A stretch of DNA of 64,000 bases from Candidatus Uhrbacteria bacterium (GCA_020854265.1 JADZFU010000001.1:30938-94937); one strand, 5' to 3'. Positions 25,579-33,949 are shown, counted from the first letter of the stretch. Numbers and translations: made by a program. The notes: generated by a model from the letters alone, not told the origin.

Positions 25579-26966
25579 AACGATTGTTTTCCTTACTTGC
25601 AAGCGCCGCCTTGCTCACCTCTCCGCTCTTGGGTCATGCCGCGACACTTAGCGCCGGAGATTTAATCAAGGCTTCCGGACCGGCCGTGTACTACTACAGC
25701 AACGACGGCAAGCGCTACGTCTTTCCGAGCGAACGGGTTTTTTACACGTGGTACTCCGGGTTTGGCACGGTCAAAACCATTTCTGATGCAGAGCTTGCCG
25801 CTTTGCAAATCGGCGGAAATGTGACCTACCGCCCGGGCACCCGCATGGTAAAAATCATGACCGATCCAAAAGTGTATGCCGTGGCTGCGCGCGGAACGCT
25901 ACGCTGGGTCCAAACCGAAAGCGTGGCGCGCGAATTGTACGGCGATACTTGGTCCTCTTTCATCGATGATGTCTCCGACTCCCTGTTCGTGAATTACACA
26001 ATTGGACTTCCGATTTCGAATTCAAGCGACTATAACCGCGTACAAGCAATAGCCGACGCCACATCCATAGATGCGGACCGAACAACACCTGCTCCGACGC
26101 CTGAACCGACTCCGACGCCAACACCCACTCCTGAGCCGAGCTATACAGGCTCGATCGATCTTTCCGTATCCGAAGCTTCGGTGAATGAATTGGTCCAAAT
26201 TACGGCCGCCGCAACACCGTCCACAAATCTCTCGAGTGTCAAAATGTATTTCGGCACGGACTTGATCAAGACCTGTTTTGCAACCCCCTGCCAAGCCGAG
26301 TGGCGTATGCCCGGCAGCGGCGACTCGTTCCCGGTGCGTGCGGACTTTGTATGGTCATCTGGTCAAAATGCATCAGCTACCAAACAAATACTCCTCAATT
26401 ACGCCGATATTCCGGGGGTGACCATGACGGTCACGACGCCGCAAGTAAAACCGTCGGGTATCCGTGAAATTATCGTCGTCGCGGATTCGGCGCAATTTTC
26501 ACCGCGCTCTATTGAAATCTACATTGACGGAAATGCAAAACGCATTTGCGACTCCGTAAACGAGTGCCGCTGGACCGATTTGGAGAGCGATCCGGTTGGT
26601 ACCGTTCATAACGTGTACGCCATTTTGCGTGATGGAATCGGACTCCCACGACAGACGCCGGTCAAAACAATTACCGTTGTCACAAATCCAGGTCCGTACG
26701 TAACCGTCACGCCAGGCAAAAATCGGATGTATACAGGCGAGACGCTCGATGCAACCGTAAGCGCATCGGATGAGGACGGAATCTCCACGACTGAAATCTG
26801 GGTAGATGGCGTCAAAATCAAATCATGCCAGCTATCCACATGTACTTCGGATATGATCGGGCCGTGGCCGACTCCGCGTACCGTCTACATAACCGGCCGG
26901 TCCCAAGATTTAAACGGTGCATTTGGTTACGGGACCTCGAGCATCATCGTGGTAGACCGTCCGTAG
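25575..26966 (+). CDS. Secreted protein: conserved N-terminal module plus Ig-like domains
   Basis: 463 aa. Signal peptide at 1-22 (A-L-L-T-S-P-L-L-G-H-A-A). Residues ~27-160 form a module also found in the next gene: GDLIKASGPAVYY, GKRYVFP, F-Y-T-W-Y, IGGNVTYRPGTRMVKI and a W-V-x-T-E segment, with the feel of a beta-rich cell-surface repeat. A Thr/Pro linker (~168-190) leads to about three Ig-like domains, each with a short disulfide C-x3-7-C such as KTCFATPC, RICDSVNEC and KSCQLSTC. Overlaps rpe by 4 bp. Probably surface-exposed; no enzymatic motif. Confidence 0.85.
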   Translation: MKRLFSLLASAALLTSPLLGHAATLSAGDLIKASGPAVYYYSNDGKRYVFPSERVFYTWYSGFGTVKTISDAELAALQIGGNVTYRPGTRMVKIMTDPKVYAVAARGTLRWVQTESVARELYGDTWSSFIDDVSDSLFVNYTIGLPISNSSDYNRVQAIADATSIDADRTTPAPTPEPTPTPTPTPEPSYTGSIDLSVSEASVNELVQITAAATPSTNLSSVKMYFGTDLIKTCFATPCQAEWRMPGSGDSFPVRADFVWSSGQNASATKQILLNYADIPGVTMTVTTPQVKPSGIREIIVVADSAQFSPRSIEIYIDGNAKRICDSVNECRWTDLESDPVGTVHNVYAILRDGIGLPRQTPVKTITVVTNPGPYVTVTPGKNRMYTGETLDATVSASDEDGISTTEIWVDGVKIKSCQLSTCTSDMIGPWPTPRTVYITGRSQDLNGAFGYGTSSIIVVDRP

Positions 26967-27020
26967 CCCTTGTGGCATGATTGAATGGCTTAATTCATTC
27001 TTCTTCTCCTTTCCCCAACT

Positions 27021-27812
27021 ATGAAGCATATGCTTCGTCGCGGATTGGCCATGGCCGGAAGCATCGCCATGATTGCCGCTCCGCTCGCCTCGCAAGCCGC
27101 CGTCACCGGTGCGTTCGCTCCTGGCGACCTCATCAAGGCTTCGGGCCCTGCTGTTTATTATTTTGCCTCCAACGGCAAGCGCTACGTCTTCCCGAATGAC
27201 AAGACGTACTTCACCTGGTACACCAATTTTGACGGGATCAAACAGATCTCGGACCGCGCTCTCGGTCTCATCCCGATCGGTGGCAATGTTACCTACCGCC
27301 CGGGCTTCAAGATGGTAAAGATCACCACGGATCCGCGCACGTATGCGGTCGACCAGGGCGGCGTTTTGCGCCATGTTAAAACCGAACAGCTCGCTGAAAC
27401 GCTTTTCGGCCTTTCATGGGCAAGCCGTATCGACGATATTCCGGACGGATTCTTCGTCAACTACCGCGTCGGAAATCCGATCGAAATGGCAAGCGAATAC
27501 AATACGGGCAATGTCATGACGGCCAGCCCGACCATCGCCATCGACAAACAGCTTGATGCCGATATCGCCAATGTTTCCATCGGCGACGTAGACACCGGTT
27601 TTGTCCCGGCCACGCTTACGATCAAGGTCGGAAGCACGGTCACCTGGACCAACCGCGATATCCGCGAACATACCGTAACCGGAACGGGCTGGAACTCCGG
27701 CACCATCGGCCGCGACGGTTCCTACTCGCGCAAATTCAGCACGGTCGGATCATACGAGTACAAGGACACCTTGAACCCGACCATGATCGCCACGATCAAC
27801 GTCGTTCCGTAA
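27021..27812 (+). CDS. Secreted protein: shared N-terminal module plus cupredoxin-like domain lacking two Cu ligands
   Basis: 263 aa. Signal peptide at 1-27. Residues ~31-165 repeat the module of the preceding gene with near-identical GDLIKASGPAVYYF and GKRYVFPND segments, so the two are paralogous fusions. Residues ~180-263 form a plastocyanin-like fold: FVPATLTIKVGSTVTWTN, the ligand His in REHTVTG, and the C-terminal Y-x-Y-x-D-x-L-N-P-x-M. In type 1 copper proteins the aligned positions are Cys and His; here they are Asp and Asn, although the first His and the Met remain. It is therefore unlikely to be a normal electron carrier. A terminator follows. Confidence 0.87.
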   Translation: MKHMLRRGLAMAGSIAMIAAPLASQAAVTGAFAPGDLIKASGPAVYYFASNGKRYVFPNDKTYFTWYTNFDGIKQISDRALGLIPIGGNVTYRPGFKMVKITTDPRTYAVDQGGVLRHVKTEQLAETLFGLSWASRIDDIPDGFFVNYRVGNPIEMASEYNTGNVMTASPTIAIDKQLDADIANVSIGDVDTGFVPATLTIKVGSTVTWTNRDIREHTVTGTGWNSGTIGRDGSYSRKFSTVGSYEYKDTLNPTMIATINVVP

Positions 27813-27835
27813 TCGCACATTGCGACTTACGAAGC

Positions 27836-27861
27836 AAAACCCCTCCAAACGGAGGGGTTTT
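27836..27861 (+). terminator. Terminator of the cupredoxin-like gene
   Basis: AAAACCCCTCC, loop AAAC, GGAGGGGTTTT; shares its 3' flank with the next promoter. Confidence 0.9.
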
Positions 27862-27864
27862 GTA

Positions 27865-27893
27865 TTGACAGGATGTTCATATTTTGATAGAAA
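27865..27893 (+). promoter_or_regulatory. Promoter TTGACA-17-TAGAAA
   Basis: -35 at 27865-27870, -10 at 27888-27893, spacer 17 bp; drives the single gene at 27920. It begins 3 bp after the upstream terminator. Confidence 0.75.
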
Positions 27894-27919
27894 CCTCCGG
27901 CACCTTTCACGGAGGCCTC

Positions 27920-28372
27920 ATGCAGACGGAAATCCATCCCGAACAGCGACACCGCTTCAACGAAGCCTGCGAGAGCATGACGAGCCAGCTACGCAGCCAC
28001 GTGCCGTCCGAGCGCATCCAGCGCGCCGACACGCATGGCAAGAAGCGCTACATCGCGGGGCCGTTCATCGACGGCAACCTCGCGCTCCAGCTCATCTTGA
28101 GTTTCGATCTGACCACCTACGAGATCAATACCATGATCCGCTCGGTGGACGGCGACTTCATGACGCAGGATGCCATCCTGGTCGTGATGATGAATTTCGT
28201 CACCGGCAGCTGCCGGATCATGCACAAGAACGGACCGGGTCCGAACGATCTGATCCGTACCATCACGCGAGGCTTCGACTTCAGCGAGTCGACCTTCCCG
28301 CAGGGCGCCGAGATGAGGCCGGATCTCTGGCGCAACCTCGTCGCCGTGATGCTCACGGCTTTCGGCCACTGA
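27920..28372 (+). CDS. Hypothetical soluble protein (GC-rich cassette)
   Basis: 150 aa from the ATG at 27920, chosen because GGAGG lies 5 bp upstream and the promoter at 27865-27893 leaves a ~20-nt leader. Mixed alpha/beta sequence, no signal peptide or membrane segment, one Cys. Segments such as DGNLALQLILSFDLTTYEINTM suggest a beta-helix fold, but I recognise no family. Own promoter and terminators on both sides; GC-rich third positions unlike tkt. Confidence 0.75.
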   Translation: MQTEIHPEQRHRFNEACESMTSQLRSHVPSERIQRADTHGKKRYIAGPFIDGNLALQLILSFDLTTYEINTMIRSVDGDFMTQDAILVVMMNFVTGSCRIMHKNGPGPNDLIRTITRGFDFSESTFPQGAEMRPDLWRNLVAVMLTAFGH

Positions 28373-28380
28373 CATTTCAG

Positions 28381-28414
28381 AAAACCCTCCCCGCGAGCAG
28401 CGGAGAGGGTTTTT
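28381..28414 (+). terminator. Terminator of the 27920 gene
   Basis: AAAACCCTCCCCGC, loop GAGCA, GCGGAGAGGGTTTT with one internal mismatch and a T-run. Confidence 0.85.
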
Positions 28415-28425
28415 TTATTAAAAAA

Positions 28426-28434
28426 TGGTATGAT
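28426..28434 (+). promoter_or_regulatory. Extended -10 promoter (TGGTATGAT) for the transketolase cluster
   Basis: TGn-TATGAT ends 9 bases before the ATG at 28444, directly after the preceding terminator T-run. A near-leaderless start is expected. Confidence 0.5.
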
Positions 28435-28443
28435 GTATGGCAT

Positions 28444-29322
28444 ATGGCTTCGGCCAATCCTTTTCATCCAGACCCATCAACCCAAGCCGGACTTGAGCAG
28501 ATCGCGAACAGCATACGCCAAGATATCATCGCCGCCTTGGTTGAAGCCAAGTCCGGACATAGTGCCGGTCCGCTTGGAATGGCCGATATTTTTACCGCGC
28601 TTTATTTTCGTGTTCTCCGTATTGATCCGAATCGGCCTGATTGGTCAGAACGCGACCGAGTCGTGCTCTCCAATGCGCATATTTGTCCCGTGCTATACGC
28701 AACACTTGCCCAGCGCGGCTTTTGTTCGCGCGAGGAGTTTTTAACCCGGCTCCGCAAGATCGGCTCGCCTTTTCAAGGACACTCCAATAACCATTTCGGT
28801 ATCGGGATAGAGACATGCGGCGGGCCGCTTGGACAAGGTCTTTCGCAAGCGGTTGGCATGGCGCTTGCGGCGCGCATGGACCAAGCACGTTGGAAAACCG
28901 TCTGCTTGATGAGCGATGGAGAATTGGATGAAGGCCAGAGCTGGGAGGCGTTCATGCTTGCAGGCAAAGAACGTTTGCATAATCTGACGGCCGTTATAGA
29001 TCGCAATAATATCCAAATCGACGGATACACCGAGGACATCATGCCGCTCGAGCCGCTGGCAGATAAATTCCGTGCATTTAACTGGCATGTGATCGAGATT
29101 GACGGACATAATATGGAAGAGATTCTCGATGCCTTCTCGTTTGCCGATACGATCTATGAAAAACCGACCGTTATCATCGCCCATACCATTCCCGGAAAAG
29201 GGGTCAGTTTCATGGAGCGTAAATTCGAGTGGCATGGAAAACCGCCAAATCCAGATGAAGCTAGGCTGGCCTTGAAAGAACTTCGGACCCTTGGAGGTAA
29301 AATACAAAGCGAACACGAATAA
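28444..29322 (+). CDS. Transketolase, N-terminal (TPP-binding) subunit
   Basis: 292 aa from ATG 28444, the length of a split-transketolase N subunit. KSGHSAGPLGMADIFTALYF near residue 38 and the catalytic/cofactor H-S-x-x-H-F-G region are present. The TPP/Mg motif reads SDGELDEGQ ... DRNN, with Ser for the usual first Gly. IPGKGVSFME closes the domain. It pairs with the C-terminal subunit at 30339 to transfer two-carbon units between sugar phosphates. An unrelated DUF4349 gene separates the two halves (23 bp and 3 bp spacings), so all three are probably one operon. Confidence 0.93.
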   Translation: MASANPFHPDPSTQAGLEQIANSIRQDIIAALVEAKSGHSAGPLGMADIFTALYFRVLRIDPNRPDWSERDRVVLSNAHICPVLYATLAQRGFCSREEFLTRLRKIGSPFQGHSNNHFGIGIETCGGPLGQGLSQAVGMALAARMDQARWKTVCLMSDGELDEGQSWEAFMLAGKERLHNLTAVIDRNNIQIDGYTEDIMPLEPLADKFRAFNWHVIEIDGHNMEEILDAFSFADTIYEKPTVIIAHTIPGKGVSFMERKFEWHGKPPNPDEARLALKELRTLGGKIQSEHE

Positions 29323-29345
29323 TCAAATAAATACATCACAATCAT

Positions 29346-30335
29346 ATGCCTACCCAAAAACCTTCGATGAAAGCTGCCGGTATCGCTCTGGTCATCCTTT
29401 CCGTTCTGCTAATAGCCGCAACGCTTTCCATGATTTGGAGGTCAACGAAAGAACTGGCGAATCTCGGGCCATCGCCTGCCATGCGGGTTTTTTATGGTGA
29501 AAGCGGAGGAGCATTCGTTGCCGGATCGCCGGGAATTGCCACTTCCATGCCGATGAAGGACGGAGCGGACTTCTTGGTTGCAAGAGAAGAGATGATGATT
29601 GCTCCCCCGTACATGCCCGAGTCGGGAGCATCGCCGGAAGACCGCGACCGCGTCGGACAAAAAATTATTCGGACGGGAAGCTTGATCCTGCGCGTAGATG
29701 ATGCCGCGAAGCAAATGGAAGCATTAAAACAACTCGCCGAACGCATGGGCGGCTTCATCTCTCAAGCGAATCTGTCCGATAACGGCGGCGTCAAGACGGC
29801 TTATGCCACGCTCCGCGTACCGACGGATAAATACCGTGAAACCGTTGATGAAACCAAAAAACTCGCAACCCTTGTCCTTTCTGAACAGGAAAGCGGCGAT
29901 GATGTTACGGACCAATTTGTCGATCTGGAAGCCAGACTCAAGGCTGCCCGCGCCGAAGAAGCCCAGTATCTCGAAATCCTCAAAACAGCACGCACCATTG
30001 AAGACACGCTGGCCGTGACGGAGCGCTTGGCGAATGTTCGGGCGCGCATCGAGCAGATGGACGGCCAAATGCGCCATCTTGATGACCGAACGTCATACGC
30101 GACATTGAGCGTAACCATGACCGAGGACACGAGGATCGAAGCCCCGACAAAAACATGGGATCCAGGAGAAACCGTGCGCATGGCCACGCGTGCATTGATT
30201 GAAACTCTGCAGGGACTGATTGATGCCCTGATTGCCTTCGGTGTCTTCTTCATCGGTCTTGTTTTGCCGGTCTTGCTCGTGCTCGCGTTTGGAGCATGGA
30301 TTCTGATCATGGCATGGAAGCGCTTCATAAAATAA
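29346..30335 (+). CDS. DUF4349-family membrane protein between the transketolase halves
   Basis: 329 aa. One N-terminal transmembrane helix (~12-31), a low-complexity stretch, then the DUF4349 domain from ~105: I-I-R-T-G-S-L-I-L-R-V-D, a G-G-F-I-S-Q strand, L-R-V-P-x-x-x-Y and the V-T-D-Q-F-V-D-L-E-A-R-L segment leading into a coiled coil (~195-262). C-terminal hydrophobic segments at ~285-322 end in positive residues. Envelope-associated family of unknown function. Its place inside a metabolic operon is odd. Confidence 0.88.
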   Translation: MPTQKPSMKAAGIALVILSVLLIAATLSMIWRSTKELANLGPSPAMRVFYGESGGAFVAGSPGIATSMPMKDGADFLVAREEMMIAPPYMPESGASPEDRDRVGQKIIRTGSLILRVDDAAKQMEALKQLAERMGGFISQANLSDNGGVKTAYATLRVPTDKYRETVDETKKLATLVLSEQESGDDVTDQFVDLEARLKAARAEEAQYLEILKTARTIEDTLAVTERLANVRARIEQMDGQMRHLDDRTSYATLSVTMTEDTRIEAPTKTWDPGETVRMATRALIETLQGLIDALIAFGVFFIGLVLPVLLVLAFGAWILIMAWKRFIK

Positions 30336-30338
30336 GGT

Positions 30339-31316
30339 ATGACGAAACCGATCTTGAATCCCAAGCTATTCGACAAGGACGTCGAACAAATCCCCACCCG
30401 TAACGGGTATGGGGATGGCTTGGTCGAGATCGGCAAACAAGATGAGCGCATTGTCGTTTTGACCGGCGACCTGGCCGAGTCGACGCGAGCCCATCTTTTT
30501 CAAAAAGAGTTTCCAAACCGCTTTGTCGAATGCGGCGTTGCGGAGCAAAACATGATGGGAGTTGCTGCTGGCCTGGCGTTTTCCGGAAAAATTCCGTTTG
30601 TCAGCTCTTATGCCGTTTTCGTTCCGGGGCGCAATTGGGACCAGCTGCGCGTTTCGGTTTGTTATGGGAATGCCAATGTAAAAGTCGCTGGTGCACATGC
30701 AGGTATAAGCGTCGGACCTGACGGCGCAACCCATCAAGCATTGGAAGATATTGCCATCACCCGAGTGCTGCCGAATCTGACCGTGATTGTGCCGTGCGAT
30801 TATTATGAAACAAAGAAAGCAACCATCGCCTTGGCAAAAATGAAAGGCCCCGCGTACTTCCGTTTTGCACGCGAAAAGACGCCCGTGATTACAACGGACA
30901 AAACACCGTTCAAAATCGGGGAAGCCATAGTCATGCGCGAAGGGAAAGACGTGACAATTGCCGCGTGCGGACCGCTTGTATACGAGGCGCTCGTCGCCGC
31001 TGAAGAACTCTCAAAGTCCGGAGTCTCGTGCGAAGTCCTTAACTGTCATACGCTCAAACCGTTCGATGAAGACACCCTGATCAAGAGCGTAAAAAAGACA
31101 GGCTGTGTCGTCACAGTTGAAGAGCATCAAATCACCGGAGGGTTAGGCGGGGCCGTTGCCGAGACCTTGGGGAGAAATCTCCCAGCTCCGATCGAGATGG
31201 TCGGCATGCCCAACAGTTTTGGCGAGTCCGGAGAACCGAGTGAGCTGCTCAAGAAATATGGGATGACTTCCAAAGATATCGTAAAAGCTGTCAAAAAAGT
31301 AACAAAAAGAGCTTGA
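30339..31316 (+). CDS. Transketolase, C-terminal (pyrimidine-binding) subunit
   Basis: 325 aa. Pyr domain: VVLTGDLAESTRAHLF, F-V-E-C-G-V-A-E-Q-N-M-M-G with the catalytic Glu near residue 68, then the A-G-A-H-A-G-I-S-V-G-P-D-G-A-T-H-Q loop. The transketolase C domain begins at ~190 with VTIAACGPLVYEAL and EEHQITGGLG. Forms an alpha2beta2 enzyme with the 28444 product. Starts 3 bp after DUF4349. Its last codons overlap the -35 of a promoter at 31313. Confidence 0.94.
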   Translation: MTKPILNPKLFDKDVEQIPTRNGYGDGLVEIGKQDERIVVLTGDLAESTRAHLFQKEFPNRFVECGVAEQNMMGVAAGLAFSGKIPFVSSYAVFVPGRNWDQLRVSVCYGNANVKVAGAHAGISVGPDGATHQALEDIAITRVLPNLTVIVPCDYYETKKATIALAKMKGPAYFRFAREKTPVITTDKTPFKIGEAIVMREGKDVTIAACGPLVYEALVAAEELSKSGVSCEVLNCHTLKPFDEDTLIKSVKKTGCVVTVEEHQITGGLGGAVAETLGRNLPAPIEMVGMPNSFGESGEPSELLKKYGMTSKDIVKAVKKVTKRA

Positions 31317-31341
31317 CAAAAATAACAAAATATGATAATGT
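31313..31341 (+). promoter_or_regulatory. Promoter TTGACA-17-TAATGT with no ORF behind it
   Basis: -35 at 31313-31318 overlaps the transketolase stop codon; -10 at 31336-31341. A start near 31348 would give a ~50-nt transcript ending in the T-run of the terminator at 31378-31400. No coding frame is present on this strand. Possibly a small RNA. Confidence 0.45.
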
Positions 31342-31377
31342 TAATCTAAGTTGCACAAAAATCAGATATTAAAAAAA

Positions 31378-31393
31378 CCGCTCTACCGAGCGG
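31378..31393. terminator. Bidirectional terminator between transketolase and the oxidoreductase
   Basis: CCGCTC, loop TACC, GAGCGG, flanked by A7 and T7; the stem includes the stop codon of the minus-strand oxidoreductase. Confidence 0.85.
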
Positions 31394-32786
31394 TTTTTTT
31401 GTTTTCGATACTACATCGATAATCTTTCGGGTCAAAAATGGTTGGCTTCACTTTCTTGCCTGACAAGAATTGGGAGATGCGTTTTCCGCCATAAATGGAA
31501 GGCAATATTCCGATGCCATTACACCCAAGATTGTACAAAAGATGCGGATTGCATGGCTCGGGCCCGATTAAACGGATGCCATTGGCCGTGTACCCCATGA
31601 GACCATGCCATGTATACGCAGGCTCGATCGGCGAAGCGGGAGCATGTTCGTATGTGCGTTCTACGAAGGCGTTAATCTCCTTTTTTACCTCATCTGGAAA
31701 GGCTTGATTTTTATTATACGTAATACGTTCAGGCAGACGTTCCTCCGGGCCTCCGATACAGACGATGTTGTGACGAATATGTTTTTCCTTGTCGTGGGGG
31801 CGTCGTGTCAAGTAATAATATATTTCCCCTTGGGCCGATACCTTGGTATCCGCCGGAAAATAACTGATCGCCGTCGGAGATCGGTCAATCGGATCGAGAT
31901 ACGCCTGCATATAACCTATGGTTCCGTGTACTTGCTCGTGAAAATTCACGTCAATATCAGCCCCTCCCCTATTAAGGATGGTGATCTGCTCAAATCCATT
32001 GGTGCAGAGCACGGTTTTTTTTGATCGTACCTCGACCCCATTTGCATGTATCACCGAGCCTGTTCCATTCAATTCCAGGATATTTGCAGTCGCATATTCA
32101 TAAATCGCGAAACGATCGGGATACTGTGCGAGCAAATATCCTGCGAGTTCCTCGGTGAATGAGGCACTATTCATGCAGCCCTTTGGGGAAAATCCCGCAG
32201 CTACGTATTGCGGATCGTCGGTTTCCAAAAGAGACTGGATTTCGTGATGCGTGATGAGCGAGACGAGATCGGCGCGGTCGGATGCGACGCCTTCAAGCCA
32301 TTTAGCATGATCCTTGGCAAGAAAAATACTCCGCTCGATCGGGATACCGGCACGTTTTTTCCAGTATGCATCCTCAAGATACCTGATCATTTGGGAACGG
32401 CTTGAAAAACCGACATAACCTGTACACCGATGAAGCGGCGTTTGAAGATTCGCATCATGGATAATGGTTTCAAGATCTACCCATGCGGAGTCAATCGCAT
32501 CCTGTGCTTGCGCTGCCAAATCCAAACCGAATTCTGCAACGATATTTGAAAATGGACGCTCAAAATAACTTACAACCTGTCCCGCATTGTGTCCCGTAGC
32601 TCCATGCGCGACCAAGTTTGCCTCGATGATGGCCACGGATTTATCGGTTTTTTTCAATGTGAAATATGCCGTGGATAGGCCGGCGATTCCCCCGCCAATA
32701 ACTGCGACATCAACCTTGGTGTCGGCAGAGAGACGGGTCTCTTTGCGCGTGCGTTTGAGCTGGTCTATCCACGGAGAAAGGTTCAT
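31383..32786 (-). CDS. FAD-dependent oxidoreductase, DAO (glycine/D-amino acid oxidase) family
   Basis: 467 aa. The dinucleotide-binding motif V-A-V-I-G-G-G-I-A-G-L-S-T-A is at ~28-41, followed by I-I-E-A-N and the GATGHNAGQV flavin-contact loop at ~62-71. The C-terminal HGLMGYTANGIRLIGP / LYNLGCNGIGILPS region matches the FAD-binding end of DAO enzymes. Relatives oxidise sarcosine, gamma-glutamylputrescine or D-amino acids; substrate unknown. No electron-acceptor partner is adjacent. Unusual in a genome of minimal metabolism. Confidence 0.88.
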   Translation of the reverse strand: MNLSPWIDQLKRTRKETRLSADTKVDVAVIGGGIAGLSTAYFTLKKTDKSVAIIEANLVAHGATGHNAGQVVSYFERPFSNIVAEFGLDLAAQAQDAIDSAWVDLETIIHDANLQTPLHRCTGYVGFSSRSQMIRYLEDAYWKKRAGIPIERSIFLAKDHAKWLEGVASDRADLVSLITHHEIQSLLETDDPQYVAAGFSPKGCMNSASFTEELAGYLLAQYPDRFAIYEYATANILELNGTGSVIHANGVEVRSKKTVLCTNGFEQITILNRGGADIDVNFHEQVHGTIGYMQAYLDPIDRSPTAISYFPADTKVSAQGEIYYYLTRRPHDKEKHIRHNIVCIGGPEERLPERITYNKNQAFPDEVKKEINAFVERTYEHAPASPIEPAYTWHGLMGYTANGIRLIGPEPCNPHLLYNLGCNGIGILPSIYGGKRISQFLSGKKVKPTIFDPKDYRCSIENKKTAR

Positions 32787-32854
32787 GTACCCATTTTGAC
32801 TGCAGAACGACCTCCTGCCAAGCTCGGAAACGGCTCTTTCCCAATGGAGTATCC

Positions 32855-33940
32855 ATGTCTGCTGAAATCGAGCGACGGTTTGTGATCGAATCCATCGATC
32901 CCGACTTCCACCGGAGAGCGTTCAAGCGCATCCGTATCGAGCAGGGCTACTACAGCACCATGCCCGGGACCAGCCTGCGCATCCGCATCAAGGACGGCAT
33001 GTCGGCCGTTATCACGCACAAGCGGGGCAATGGCCTCGTGCGCGAAGAAATCGAAGGCACTCTCCCGTTCGAGACGGCACGCGCCCAGCTTGAGCACGCC
33101 TGCGACTATCGTATTTTCAAGACGAGGCATCTCGTCGACCGATGGGAGATCGACGAGTTCCACGGTCCCCTTTCCGGGCTTTGGATTGCCGAGATCGAGC
33201 TCCGTTCGCATGACGAGCCGCTCCCGGAGTTTCCGCGCTGGATCACGTCGGTAAAGGAGGTTACGGACTCGGTGAATAATCTCGCCTTGGCCGAGCTCGC
33301 CTCCTTCATCGAGGGACGCGAGCTGGACCGGCCGGTACGCGAGTACCTCCGTTCGCCGGTGCCGATCGCGGTCCTGACCGGAGGTCCAGGATCCGGCAAG
33401 AGCACGGCAATGGAGGCTCTCAAGCAGGAATTCGGCGACCGGATCGTCTTTTTGCCCGAGATGGCGACTCTGGTAATGCAGCAGGTCGGCTTCAAGCCGC
33501 CCCCGGCTGATGACATTGTCGGCCAGGCGCATTTCCAGCGCATGATTTTCGGCGCGCAGCGCGTTTTCGAGCACGGCGCACAGAGCGAGGCCCTGCTCCA
33601 AGGCAAGAAGCTCGTCCTCGCCGACCGCGGCACGCTCGACAATGCCGCTTACCTACCGGACGGGCTCAAGGATCTCGCGCGCATCTGCGGGATTGTGCCT
33701 GACGAAGAAGTCCGCCGCTACAGGCAGATCATCTGGCTCGACTCGCCTCCCAAAGAGGTCTACGAGCAGATCAAGGGCAATAACCCGGTACGCCGCGAAA
33801 CCTATGAAGAGGCTGACGCGCTCGGCACCCGCATCCTGCACTGTTGGCGCAGCCCTCTTCTCGTCGAAGTTTTCGGCCAGAGTTGGGATGGCAAGCTTGC
33901 GCACGTACGGAAGCTTGTGAGCGATCTACTGCGTGACTAG
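32855..33940 (+). CDS. CYTH-domain / P-loop kinase fusion protein
   Basis: 361 aa. Residues ~1-150 are a CYTH (triphosphate tunnel metalloenzyme) domain: EIERRF signature at 4-9, R-I-R-I and T-H-K-R strands, R-E-E-I-E and an E-I-E-L strand. Residues ~165-361 are an AAA_28/NadR-like P-loop domain with GGPGSGKST at ~176-184, F-L-P-E-M-A-T, a D-R-G-T-L-D motif and I-I-W-L-D. CYTH enzymes bind or cleave nucleotide or inorganic polyphosphates; the kinase-like partner suggests nucleotide handling, substrate unknown. GGAG ribosome site, GC-rich codons, terminator downstream. Confidence 0.88.
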   Translation: MSAEIERRFVIESIDPDFHRRAFKRIRIEQGYYSTMPGTSLRIRIKDGMSAVITHKRGNGLVREEIEGTLPFETARAQLEHACDYRIFKTRHLVDRWEIDEFHGPLSGLWIAEIELRSHDEPLPEFPRWITSVKEVTDSVNNLALAELASFIEGRELDRPVREYLRSPVPIAVLTGGPGSGKSTAMEALKQEFGDRIVFLPEMATLVMQQVGFKPPPADDIVGQAHFQRMIFGAQRVFEHGAQSEALLQGKKLVLADRGTLDNAAYLPDGLKDLARICGIVPDEEVRRYRQIIWLDSPPKEVYEQIKGNNPVRRETYEEADALGTRILHCWRSPLLVEVFGQSWDGKLAHVRKLVSDLLRD

Positions 33941-33949
33941 TTGCATTTT

